A stretch of DNA of 14,896 nt. It comes from Actinomycetota bacterium. Its GTDB lineage: Bacteria; Actinomycetota; Actinomycetes; S36-B12. Each line of letters starts with the position of its first letter. Position 1 is the first letter of the stretch. The position numbers and the translations under genes are program-made. This document shows positions 1 to 5,900 of this stretch, piece by piece. A model generated the notes under the pieces. It was given only the letters and a program-made list of their open reading frames with translations. It searched no databases and was not told the origin of the DNA. The stretch is from NCBI GenBank assembly GCA_003456155.1, contig DMPC01000095.1, positions 1,663 to 16,558 of the forward strand, read 5' to 3'.

Positions 1-308
1 TGCACTACCTCGTCGCCGACATCGCCCGCACCATCACGCTCGTTCCGGGGGACATCCTCTTCTCCGGGACACCGGCCTTCTCCCGGACCGTGTATCCCGG
101 TGATGTCGTCGAGGTCGAGGTCGAGGGCCTGGGCACGCTGAGCAACACCATCGTGCAGGGGCCCGTCCCGATCCGGGATGACTGCGGCGCTCAGCCCACC
201 GAGAGCGAGGAGGTGGTCTCCACCGCGATGGGCGGGGACTGGGAGTTCCGGGGCATCAGAACCCCGTCGAAGGACCTCTACCCCTCGACGGTCGAGGAGA
301 AGGAGTAG
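1..308 (+). CDS. Fumarylacetoacetate hydrolase family protein, C-terminal part
   Basis: Partial gene that runs in from before the window; about 101 codons are visible, reading from base 3. The residues show the typical end of the FAH fold: PGDILFSGTP followed by YPGDVVEVEVEGLGTLSNTI, as in 2-keto-4-pentenoate hydratase/isomerase and acylpyruvase relatives. An extension of about 50 residues follows, ending in VEEKE. Family members cleave, hydrate or decarboxylate beta-diketo or 2-oxo acids using a divalent metal; the metal-binding acidic residues lie upstream and cannot be seen, so the reaction is not assignable. The GTG at 90 is internal to the conserved domain and is not the start. The next gene begins two bases after the stop, so both are probably on one transcript and may carry out late steps of the same degradation route. 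Confidence 0.88.
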   Translation, partial: HYLVADIARTITLVPGDILFSGTPAFSRTVYPGDVVEVEVEGLGTLSNTIVQGPVPIRDDCGAQPTESEEVVSTAMGGDWEFRGIRTPSKDLYPSTVEEKE

Positions 309-310
309 GC

Positions 311-1120
311 ATGGCGAACTCATCGGGCTTCCTGCCCCCGTACACCGAGTCCGGTCGATCCGCACTCGTGCCGGACATGCCGTGGCACTACTCCGGCACG
401 CTCCTCACCGTCGAGTACCGCACGGATCCGGCCAACGTCCGTGCCCTGCTACCCGCCGAACTTGAGCTCGCCGACGAGGATCCCGGGGCCGTGGCATTCA
501 TCTGGGCCGACTGGCAGTCCTGCTCGACCGGTGGTGCCGAGCTCCTCGACCCGTCACGGGCCCAGTACCTCGAGGCCTTCGTCGTCGTCCGCGCAAAGCA
601 TCAGGGCGTGACCTACAGCCGGTGCGTCCTCATCTGGGTCACGACGGACTTCGCGATCGGTCGCGGCTGGTTCCAGGGCTATCCCAAGAAGCTCGGGAGC
701 GTGTTCGTCACCCGCCCGTACAACCGGGGCAAGGCCGCTCCTCGCATAGCCGAGGGAGGAACCTTCGGCGCCTCTCTGGCCGCATATGACCATCGCCTCG
801 CATCGGCCAAGGTGACGCTGCGGGAGCCGTCGGAGACGAACGGTTTCGTCAACGCCCACAAGATGGTCCATCACCGGTACCTGCCCTCGCTGGTGCCCGG
901 AGCAGGCATGTCGCTGGAGCAGGTCGTCACTATGGGCGGCGTCGACGTCGACCTCGGCCAGCCCTGGAAGGGAGATGCCGAGCTGTCCCTGTTCGACTCC
1001 CCCTGGGACGAGCCGGCGAGCCTGCTGCCGGTGCACGAGATCATCGCCGGCTACTACTGCGAGGTGGGCACCACCTTCCACGGCGGGACCCTGCTCACCG
1101 ATGCGTCGCGTCCGGTGTGA
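311..1120 (+). CDS. Acetoacetate decarboxylase (ADC) family protein
   Basis: A 269-residue protein. The stretch GWFQGYPKKLGSVFV carries the paired lysines (K126, K127) in the position of the Schiff-base lysine of acetoacetate decarboxylase, and the length is close to that family (about 245-270). No signal peptide or membrane segment is seen, so it is probably cytoplasmic. ADC-family enzymes decarboxylate beta-keto acids through a lysine imine, but many relatives do other imine chemistry, such as aldol-type or dehydration reactions, so the substrate is open. The gene starts two bases after the FAH-family stop codon and is surely co-transcribed with it. Together the pair suggests processing of a beta-keto or diketo acid released by upstream oxidation. 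The P450 gene downstream has its own promoter. Confidence 0.85.
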   Translation: MANSSGFLPPYTESGRSALVPDMPWHYSGTLLTVEYRTDPANVRALLPAELELADEDPGAVAFIWADWQSCSTGGAELLDPSRAQYLEAFVVVRAKHQGVTYSRCVLIWVTTDFAIGRGWFQGYPKKLGSVFVTRPYNRGKAAPRIAEGGTFGASLAAYDHRLASAKVTLREPSETNGFVNAHKMVHHRYLPSLVPGAGMSLEQVVTMGGVDVDLGQPWKGDAELSLFDSPWDEPASLLPVHEIIAGYYCEVGTTFHGGTLLTDASRPV

Positions 1121-1122
1121 CG

Positions 1123-1146
1123 GATGGTCGAGACCACCTGGCCATC
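1123..1146 (+). terminator. Possible weak hairpin after the ADC gene
   Basis: Arms GATGGTC (1123-1129) and GGCCATC (1140-1146) pair over seven positions with one G-T wobble and a 10-base loop. The hairpin begins two bases after the ADC stop. There is no T run, so it is only a weak terminator candidate separating the FAH-ADC pair from the P450 promoter. Confidence 0.22.
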
Positions 1147-1152
1147 GTCCTC

Positions 1153-1181
1153 TTGACTCCCTCTTCCCACCCACCTAGCCT
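1153..1181 (+). promoter_or_regulatory. Promoter of the P450 operon
   Basis: TTGACT (1153-1158), a 17-base spacer and TAGCCT (1176-1181) match the -35 and TAnnnT -10 of primary-sigma promoters in actinobacteria. Transcription would start near 1187-1190, inside the palindrome that begins two bases after the -10, about 45 bases before the P450 start codon. This arrangement fits repression by steric block. Confidence 0.7.
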
Positions 1182-1183
1182 TC

Positions 1184-1210
1184 CGTTCGGGTCCGAACGA
1201 TCTTCGGACC
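1184..1210. promoter_or_regulatory. Putative MarR operator upstream of the P450
   Basis: CGTTCGGGTCCGAACG (1184-1199) is a perfect inverted repeat with 7-base arms around GT. The right arm is reused in a second perfect repeat, GGTCCGAA-CGATC-TTCGGACC (1190-1210), giving three alternating half-sites. The 16-bp core recurs with 14/16 identity before the ferredoxin gene (5662-5677) and 12/16 before the MarR gene (4389-4404). The simplest reading is a shared operator for the MarR protein encoded at 4419. Confidence 0.72.
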
Positions 1211-1235
1211 TTCTCGTTCATCCGAAGGAGCGACC

Positions 1236-2498
1236 ATGACGCCACCCGTTCCCACCCCGCTTCAGGACGTCGACCTCACCAACCTCGACGCCTTCGAGCA
1301 CAACGAGGCCTGGGGGATGTTCGAGACGCTGCGCACTGAGGATCCCCTGCACTGGCAGGACGAGACCGTGGGAGACGGTCACGGTTTCTGGTCCGTCGTG
1401 CAGTACCCGGACATCGAGATGGTCAACAAGGACGGCGAGACCTTCACCTCGACGAAGTTCGTCAATCTCGAGGAGCCGCCCGCAGAGTTCCAGGACCTCC
1501 GACGCTCCATTCTCGAGAGCGACGGCACGCGCCACCAGTCGCTCCGCAAGCTCCTGGCACGTGACTTCAGCGTCGCCCAACTGCGGCGCTACGAGGACTT
1601 CCTCCGCGGACTGGCCCGCACCTCCATCGATGACGCACTCGAGCGGCAGGACATCGACTTCGTCGATGCAGTTGCCGCCGACTTCCCCATCAATGTGCTG
1701 GCTCGGCTCCTTGACGTTCCGGACGAGATGATTCCGCAGCTCATCGACTGGGGAAACACCATCGTCGGCTTCTCCGATCCGGAGCTGTCGCAGGTGCTGG
1801 TCGACAGCGATGAGGCGATGAAGTACAAGCACCTGCCGTTTCGGAACCCCGTCTCGATGGAGATCTTCGAGTACGGACGGCAACTCGCCCGCGAGCGGCG
1901 AGGTGGGGACGGCGAGGATCTCGTCAGCAAGCTCGTCAATCGCATTCCGGAGGATGGCATACCCCTCACGGACACCGACTTCGACAACTACTTCCTTCTG
2001 CTGGTCGTCGCGGGCAATGAGACCACCCGTCAGGCCATGACGCTGTCCATGAAGGCTCTGATGGACAATCGCGACCAGATGCAGTACTTCCTCGACAACA
2101 TGGACAAGTCCCAGATGATGACCGAGGAGCTCATCCGCTACGCCTCTCCCGTCTACCACTTCCGCCGGACGGCCACCCGCGACGTGGAGATGCACGGCAA
2201 GACCATCAAGGAGGGTGACAAGGTCGTCATGTGGTTCGCCTCGGGCAACCGGGACCCGGAGAAGTTTTCGGATCCCTACACGCTCGACCTCACGCGCTTC
2301 CCCAACGACCACATGACCTTCGGCAAGGGGCCGCACAGCTGCCTCGGCGCCAACCTGGCCCGCCTGGAGGTCCGGATCCTGTTCGAGGAGCTGCTGCCCC
2401 GGCTCGGCTCGATCGAACAGACCGGCGAGATAGAGCGGGTGCGCAGCAACTTCGTCAATGGGGTCAAGCGATTCCCCGTCCGGATCACGGCCAAGTAG
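1236..2498 (+). CDS. Cytochrome P450
   Basis: A 420-residue soluble bacterial P450, the usual length. The I-helix oxygen-activation motif AGNETT lies at 259-264, the ExxR of the K helix is in EELIRYASP, and the heme-binding loop FGKGPHSCLGANLARLE places the thiolate ligand at Cys369. The GNETTR and FRRTATRDVE stretches resemble the CYP124/125/142-type and terpenoid-hydroxylating actinobacterial P450s, which suggests a hydrophobic or branched substrate, but no CYP family can be fixed by eye. The start is set by GAAGGAG at 1224-1230, five bases before the ATG. It opens an operon: the reductase starts three bases after its stop. Expression is probably controlled through the palindrome at 1184-1210. 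Electron donors could be the reductase next door or the ferredoxin and ferredoxin reductase at 5707-7085. Confidence 0.96.
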   Translation: MTPPVPTPLQDVDLTNLDAFEHNEAWGMFETLRTEDPLHWQDETVGDGHGFWSVVQYPDIEMVNKDGETFTSTKFVNLEEPPAEFQDLRRSILESDGTRHQSLRKLLARDFSVAQLRRYEDFLRGLARTSIDDALERQDIDFVDAVAADFPINVLARLLDVPDEMIPQLIDWGNTIVGFSDPELSQVLVDSDEAMKYKHLPFRNPVSMEIFEYGRQLARERRGGDGEDLVSKLVNRIPEDGIPLTDTDFDNYFLLLVVAGNETTRQAMTLSMKALMDNRDQMQYFLDNMDKSQMMTEELIRYASPVYHFRRTATRDVEMHGKTIKEGDKVVMWFASGNRDPEKFSDPYTLDLTRFPNDHMTFGKGPHSCLGANLARLEVRILFEELLPRLGSIEQTGEIERVRSNFVNGVKRFPVRITAK

Positions 2499-2501
2499 CC
2501 C

Positions 2502-3473
2502 ATGGCGGAGACGGAGACTCGGCTGCGCGAGTTCGAGATCGACCTCGTCGTCGACGGCTACGAGGTGGTCGCTGACGACGTGGTGTCCCTGACCCTCGTC
2601 CATCCCGACGGCGACACGCTGCCGGCCTGGACCCCAGGTGCCCACATCGACCTGATCCTCACCCCGGACATCACCCGTCAGTACTCGCTGTGCGGCTCCC
2701 CCGCAGATCCCCACCGCTTCACCGTCGGGATCCTGAATGCACCGCAGAGCCGTGGCGGATCCCGCTTCGTGCACGAGCACATGAGCAAGGGCAGCACGGT
2801 GCGTATCCGCGGCCCCCGAAACCACTTCCCCCTGATCGCCTCCCCTCGCTACATCTTCATCGCCGGGGGGATCGGCATCACCCCCATGCTGCCGATGATC
2901 GCCGAAGCACAGGCCGCGGGAGCGGACTGGACTCTGCTCTACGGCGGTCGGAGCGAGAGCTCCATGGCCTTCACCGACGAGCTCCAGAGCTACGGGGAGA
3001 AGGTCGCCCTGCTTCCCGGCAACGACGTCGCGCTCATGTCAGCGGCTCTCGACGAGCGGATTGGCACACCTGCACCCGAGACCCTCGTCTACGCCTGCGG
3101 TCCGGAGGGGCTCCTCTCCGCTGTCGAGCAGCGCTGCGCCGCCTGGCCATCCGGATCCCTCCACCTGGAGAGGTTCTCGGCCAAGCCCACCGAGGGTGCC
3201 GTCGACACCGCGTTCGACGTGATCCTCGCGCGCACGGGCATCACGATCACGGTGCCCGCTGACCGTTCCATCTTCGATGCGGTGCAGGATCACGGCATCA
3301 GCGTGCTCGGCTCCTGCCATGAGGGCATCTGCGGAACCTGCGAGACCGTGATCATCGAGGGTGAGGGCGATCATCGCGACTCCGTCCTCAACGACGAGGA
3401 GAAGGCGTCCAACGAGACCATGATGATCTGCGTGTCGCGATGCCGCTCCGGCAGCATCACACTCGACCTGTGA
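2502..3473 (+). CDS. PDR/VanB-type oxidoreductase (FMN, NAD(P)H and C-terminal 2Fe-2S domains)
   Basis: A 323-residue three-domain reductase of the phthalate dioxygenase reductase type. The flavin-binding RQYSL is at 59-63, the nucleotide-binding AGGIGITPM begins at 121, and a C-terminal plant-type ferredoxin domain has Cys272-x4-Cys277-x2-Cys280-x29-Cys310. All four cluster ligands are present, so it should be functional. Such proteins pass electrons from NAD(P)H to a Rieske oxygenase (VanB to VanA, for example) and occasionally to P450s. It starts three bases after the P450 stop and is followed by a short ORF that looks like the N-terminus of a Rieske oxygenase. It may therefore descend from a VanAB-like pair and now serve the P450; that reassignment is inference. 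Confidence 0.95.
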   Translation: MAETETRLREFEIDLVVDGYEVVADDVVSLTLVHPDGDTLPAWTPGAHIDLILTPDITRQYSLCGSPADPHRFTVGILNAPQSRGGSRFVHEHMSKGSTVRIRGPRNHFPLIASPRYIFIAGGIGITPMLPMIAEAQAAGADWTLLYGGRSESSMAFTDELQSYGEKVALLPGNDVALMSAALDERIGTPAPETLVYACGPEGLLSAVEQRCAAWPSGSLHLERFSAKPTEGAVDTAFDVILARTGITITVPADRSIFDAVQDHGISVLGSCHEGICGTCETVIIEGEGDHRDSVLNDEEKASNETMMICVSRCRSGSITLDL

Positions 3474-3484
3474 TCGGAGCTGAC

Positions 3485-3652
3485 ATGAGTCCTGCCATCA
3501 CGGCACCCCGAGACTGTTGGTACGCGCCCGTCTCGTCGGCTGATGTCACGAGCGCCCTCCTGCCACTGCGCGTGGCCGGGCTCCCTATCGTCCTCTTCCG
3601 CGCTGACGACAGCACGATCGTCGCGTCTCTTCCCGCGGAGGAGGGGGCATGA
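3485..3652 (+). CDS. 55-residue ORF resembling the N-terminus of a Rieske oxygenase (probable remnant)
   Basis: A small ORF with its own Shine-Dalgarno (GGAG at 3476-3479, five bases before the ATG). Its stop overlaps the start of the amidotransferase gene in ATGA. The protein reads RDCWYAPVSSADV, then LRVAGLPIVLFR and STIVASLP. This matches by eye the first 45-50 residues of VanA-like Rieske monooxygenases (CWY, a GxPVVLFR strand, a VVAL strand), but it stops where the Cys-x-His cluster motif should begin. The remaining roughly 300 residues, including the iron site, are absent in any frame before the next gene. It is therefore either the leftover of a deleted oxygenase that follows its VanB-like reductase or a repurposed small protein; it cannot be an oxygenase. 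The last codons carry the strong GGAGGAGGGGG ribosome site of the amidotransferase, which could explain why the frame persists. Confidence 0.6.
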   Translation: MSPAITAPRDCWYAPVSSADVTSALLPLRVAGLPIVLFRADDSTIVASLPAEEGA

Positions 3653-4359
3653 GCCGTGCACTCATCCTGCAGCACGATCATGTGTCGCCGCCCGGGCCGG
3701 TCGCCGCGCGCTTTGCCCACCGGGGCTACGAGATCGTCGAGGCCAATGTTGTTGCTCCGGAGCACTACAACAATCCGAACCAGCCCTTCGACTTCCCCGA
3801 CCCGCGCGACTTCGATGCGCTGGTCGTGATGGGTGCCCCGTGGGGGGCCTGGGACGACGAGACGATTGGCAACTGGCTGCTCCCGGAGATGGAGTGGCTT
3901 CGCGAGGCTGACGAGCAGGACATTCCGGTGTTCGGCATCTGCTTCGGCGGACAGCTGCTCGCCAGGGTCCATGGCGGATCGGTCGCCCGGAGTCCGCGCG
4001 CAGAGATCGGCTGGACGTCGATCTGGACCCAGGAGCCCGACTTCATCGGCCCGGGTCCATGGTTCCACTGGCACTACGACCGCTGGCAGGTTCCGCCCGG
4101 CGCGCGCGAGATCGCCCGGAACTCCCTGGCGTCCCAGGCCTTCGTCCTCCGTCGCAACCTCGCCGTGCAGTTCCACCCCGAGCTGACTCCCGCCGGACTG
4201 AAGGGCTGGTTCGAGAACGGTGGACGAGTTCTCGTGGAGGCGGACGGGCAGGACCCCGACATTCTCTACCAGCACACTCTGGCCGAGGCCGAGGACGCCG
4301 CCTGCCGGGCGCACGACCTCGTCGATGCCTTCATCGATCGGGTGGCCGAAGCGCCGTAA
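3649..4359 (+). CDS. Class I glutamine amidotransferase-like protein
   Basis: A 236-residue stand-alone GATase1-fold protein related to the GMP-synthase amidotransferase domain. The nucleophile elbow GICFGGQ puts the catalytic Cys at 98, and AVQFHPE supplies His176 and Glu178, so the triad is complete. No synthetase domain is attached. Such proteins either hydrolyse glutamine for a partner or cleave gamma-glutamyl amides; the TdnT/AtdA2-type proteins of aniline dioxygenase clusters are in this class and sit beside Rieske genes. Here it follows a VanB-like reductase and a Rieske-like fragment, so a gamma-glutamyl hydrolase role in amine degradation is plausible but unproven. The start is fixed by the strong ribosome site GGAGGAGGGGG (3637-3647) and the ATGA overlap with the preceding ORF. 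Confidence 0.88.
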   Translation: MSRALILQHDHVSPPGPVAARFAHRGYEIVEANVVAPEHYNNPNQPFDFPDPRDFDALVVMGAPWGAWDDETIGNWLLPEMEWLREADEQDIPVFGICFGGQLLARVHGGSVARSPRAEIGWTSIWTQEPDFIGPGPWFHWHYDRWQVPPGAREIARNSLASQAFVLRRNLAVQFHPELTPAGLKGWFENGGRVLVEADGQDPDILYQHTLAEAEDAACRAHDLVDAFIDRVAEAP

Positions 4360-4388
4360 CCGTCAAGGTCTGTCACACTCTCCGGACA

Positions 4389-4404
4389 GGTTCGGTACCA
4401 AACG
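4389..4404. promoter_or_regulatory. Putative autoregulatory operator of the MarR gene
   Basis: GGTTCGGTACCAAACG shares 12 of 16 positions, and the following ATC, with the perfect palindrome before the P450. It is itself a near-palindrome centred on the TA of GGTACC. It lies 14 bases before the MarR GTG start and just before the GGGGAG ribosome site. No convincing -10 was found beside it, so the MarR gene may also be read from the P450 operon. Confidence 0.6.
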
Positions 4405-4418
4405 ATCGGGGAGACACG

Positions 4419-4913
4419 GTGGCAGGACCGCACACGCTGGCGGAGACAGAGATCGCGGTCACGTCTCGTCTGGCCAGCCTGAGCCTCGACTTCGAGGCCA
4501 TGGCGGTCACCTCGAACCTGTTCCGTGCAGCCAACGCCGTGCGCAACCACCTCGAGCGGACGGTGCTGCAGCCGCACGACCTGACGTGGACGGCTTTCGT
4601 CGTGCTCTGGGTCACCTGGATCTGGGAGCCCATCGAGACCCGGCAGATCGCCGACGAGGGCGGCTTCTCGAAGGCGACGCTGTCCGGTGTCCTGACCACA
4701 CTCGAGGGGCGCAACCTGGTGACCCGCGAGCGGAGCACCGAGGACGGCCGACTCGTGCTCGTGCGCCTGACCCCGGCCGGCAGGCGTCTGATGAAGAGGC
4801 TGTTCCCCGAGTTCAACGCACAGGAGCGCCGAGTCGTCGCGGCAATCCCCCGGGAGCAGCTCCCCGATGCGGCGGAGATGCTCCGGCGGCTGTGCCTGGC
4901 GGCCCAGGACTGA
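4419..4913 (+). CDS. MarR family transcriptional regulator
   Basis: A 164-residue winged-helix regulator. The helix-turn-helix spans about 74-98 (TRQIADEGGFSKATLSGVL), the wing is TRERSTEDGRLVLVRLTPAG, and helical flanks could form the dimer interface, as in MarR/HucR-type proteins that release DNA on binding a phenolic or other small ligand. The reading frame stays open far upstream, overlapping the amidotransferase gene, but GTG 4419 is chosen because GGGGAG (4408-4413) stands five bases before it and the product then has normal MarR length. An operator-like palindrome lies just upstream and matches sites before the P450 and ferredoxin genes, so this protein probably represses both operons and itself. 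Its stop codon directly abuts the stop of the convergent C26 gene. Confidence 0.9.
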   Translation: MAGPHTLAETEIAVTSRLASLSLDFEAMAVTSNLFRAANAVRNHLERTVLQPHDLTWTAFVVLWVTWIWEPIETRQIADEGGFSKATLSGVLTTLEGRNLVTRERSTEDGRLVLVRLTPAGRRLMKRLFPEFNAQERRVVAAIPREQLPDAAEMLRRLCLAAQD

Positions 4914-5606
4914 TCAGCCGGCCGACGCCGCCACGAATCGGCGGAGGAGCGCTCGCTGATCCGGGTCCTCCGACCAGGTGTCCTCGGGATGCCACTGCAC
5001 CCCGACCGCCCAGCCCGGGGAATCGATGACCACTGCCTCCACCGTGCCGTCGTCGGCCCGCGCGACGACCTGCAGCCCTTCACCGAGCCGCTCGATCGCC
5101 TGATGGTGATAGCACGAGATGGTGACGGCTCCCGCGGGAATGCCGAGGGGGTCGCTTCCGTCGTCCAAGGCCACCTGCTGGACGACATGCCGGTGGTGGA
5201 CAGGCATGTCGACGACGAGGGTGCCGCCGCGCACGACGTTGACCACGTGCAGCCCACGGCACACCGCGAGGGTCGGAATGCCGTGCTTCAGGCAGTAGGC
5301 GGTCAGGGAGAGATCGGCCGCGTCCTGCACCGGGTCGACGTCGTACACCGACTCGTGCTCGTGATCCCCACCGTAGTGACGGGGGTCCAGATCACCGCCA
5401 CCCGCAAGCAGCACACCATCGAAGCCCGCCAGCCGCGCGGCCCAGTCGAGGGCGTCCGCGGAATCACCGGGGAGGAGCGTGACCGGGTCGCCCCCGGCCT
5501 CCCAGATCGCCTCGAGGAGAGCGCGTGAGGAGACGACTCCGCGATACCGCAGAGCCGAGGCCGACTCCGTGAACCGGCCGAGAACGGCGATGCGCGGCCT
5601 GGTCAT
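4914..5606 (-). CDS. Gamma-glutamyl-gamma-aminobutyrate hydrolase family (peptidase C26) protein
   Basis: A 230-residue protein of the PuuD-like C26 group. It shows LLAGGGDLDP, the nucleophile region AVCRGLHVVNVVRGGTLVVD with Cys116, the YHHQAIERLG segment, and VGVQWHPE with His206 and Glu208 completing the triad. PuuD removes the gamma-glutamyl group from gamma-glutamyl-GABA in putrescine breakdown; relatives act on other gamma-glutamyl amines. The ribosome site AGGAGGA (5610-5616, complement) supports the start. The gene is divergent from the ferredoxin operon, and the shared 100-bp intergenic region holds the MarR-type operator, so it may belong to the same regulon. With the amidotransferase at 3649 it is the second possible gamma-glutamyl hydrolase here, yet no gamma-glutamyl ligase or aldehyde dehydrogenase of the Puu pathway lies in the window. 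Confidence 0.9.
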   Translation of the reverse strand: MTRPRIAVLGRFTESASALRYRGVVSSRALLEAIWEAGGDPVTLLPGDSADALDWAARLAGFDGVLLAGGGDLDPRHYGGDHEHESVYDVDPVQDAADLSLTAYCLKHGIPTLAVCRGLHVVNVVRGGTLVVDMPVHHRHVVQQVALDDGSDPLGIPAGAVTISCYHHQAIERLGEGLQVVARADDGTVEAVVIDSPGWAVGVQWHPEDTWSEDPDQRALLRRFVAASAG

Positions 5607-5661
5607 GACTCCTCCTGCCCTCGGCGCGGCAGCCCCGCTGACACCTGAGCCACCGAGTCTC

Positions 5662-5677
5662 CATTAGGGTCCGAACG
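5662..5677. promoter_or_regulatory. Putative MarR operator over the ferredoxin promoter
   Basis: CATTAGGGTCCGAACG agrees with the P450 operator at 14 of 16 bases, and the next two bases (AT) also match. It contains the -10-like TAGGGT (5665-5670), so binding would cover the promoter itself. No clear -35 stands at the right distance: CTGACA at 5638-5643 is about 21 bases away. The site also lies within 75 bases of the divergent C26 start codon. Confidence 0.65.
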
Positions 5678-5706
5678 ATAGTGCAGGCCAGCGGAAGGAT
5701 CGATCG

Positions 5707-5892
5707 ATGGTCAGGATCATCGTGGATGCCGAGAAGTGCCAGGGCTACGGGCAGTGCTGCTTCGAGGCCCCCGAGATCTTCACCCTCGGCGATCCACCCG
5801 TGACGCATCCCGCCGAGGTCGACGAGGCTCTGCGTGACGATGCCGAGCGGGCGGCCGATGCCTGCCCGCTGCAGGCCATCACCGTCGAGTAG
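5707..5892 (+). CDS. 3Fe-4S-type ferredoxin
   Basis: A 61-residue acidic ferredoxin. The cluster ligands are Cys11-x5-Cys17 (KCQGYGQC) and Cys53 in ACPLQAI, the pattern of single-cluster P450 ferredoxins from actinobacteria in which the second cysteine of a 4Fe-4S motif is missing (Tyr/Gly region instead). Cys18 is an extra, probably non-ligand cysteine. Such ferredoxins carry single electrons from an FAD ferredoxin reductase to a class I P450. GGAAGGA (5693-5699) precedes the ATG. The ferredoxin reductase begins eight bases after the stop, so the two form a redox-partner pair, and the operator at 5662 links them to the P450 operon about 3 kb away. Confidence 0.95.
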   Translation: MVRIIVDAEKCQGYGQCCFEAPEIFTLGDPPVTHPAEVDEALRDDAERAADACPLQAITVE

Positions 5893-5900
5893 GACCCTTC

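Noticed and set aside
90..308. A separate 72-residue gene starting at GTG 90
   Set aside because: The conserved FAH-fold residues continue upstream in the same frame to the window edge, so this is the tail of a longer gene.
1218..2825. A 535-codon open frame on the minus strand opposite the P450 and reductase genes
   Set aside because: It mirrors two genes with clear catalytic motifs, shows no motifs of its own and has the repetitive Val/Leu/Asp/His-rich composition typical of antisense frames in GC-rich coding DNA.
4370..4389. CTGTC/GACAG short inverted repeat between the amidotransferase and MarR genes as a terminator
   Set aside because: The arms are only five bases, with a 10-base loop and no T run; it is too weak to call.
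4059..4418. An N-terminal extension of the MarR frame back to 4059
   Set aside because: It lies inside the amidotransferase gene, is Arg/Pro-rich without structure, and would make a MarR protein about 120 residues too long; GTG 4419 has a good ribosome site.
4911..4916. Possible terminator at the abutting MarR and C26 stop codons
   Set aside because: There is no space between the genes, and no hairpin was seen beyond the TGATCA hexamer.
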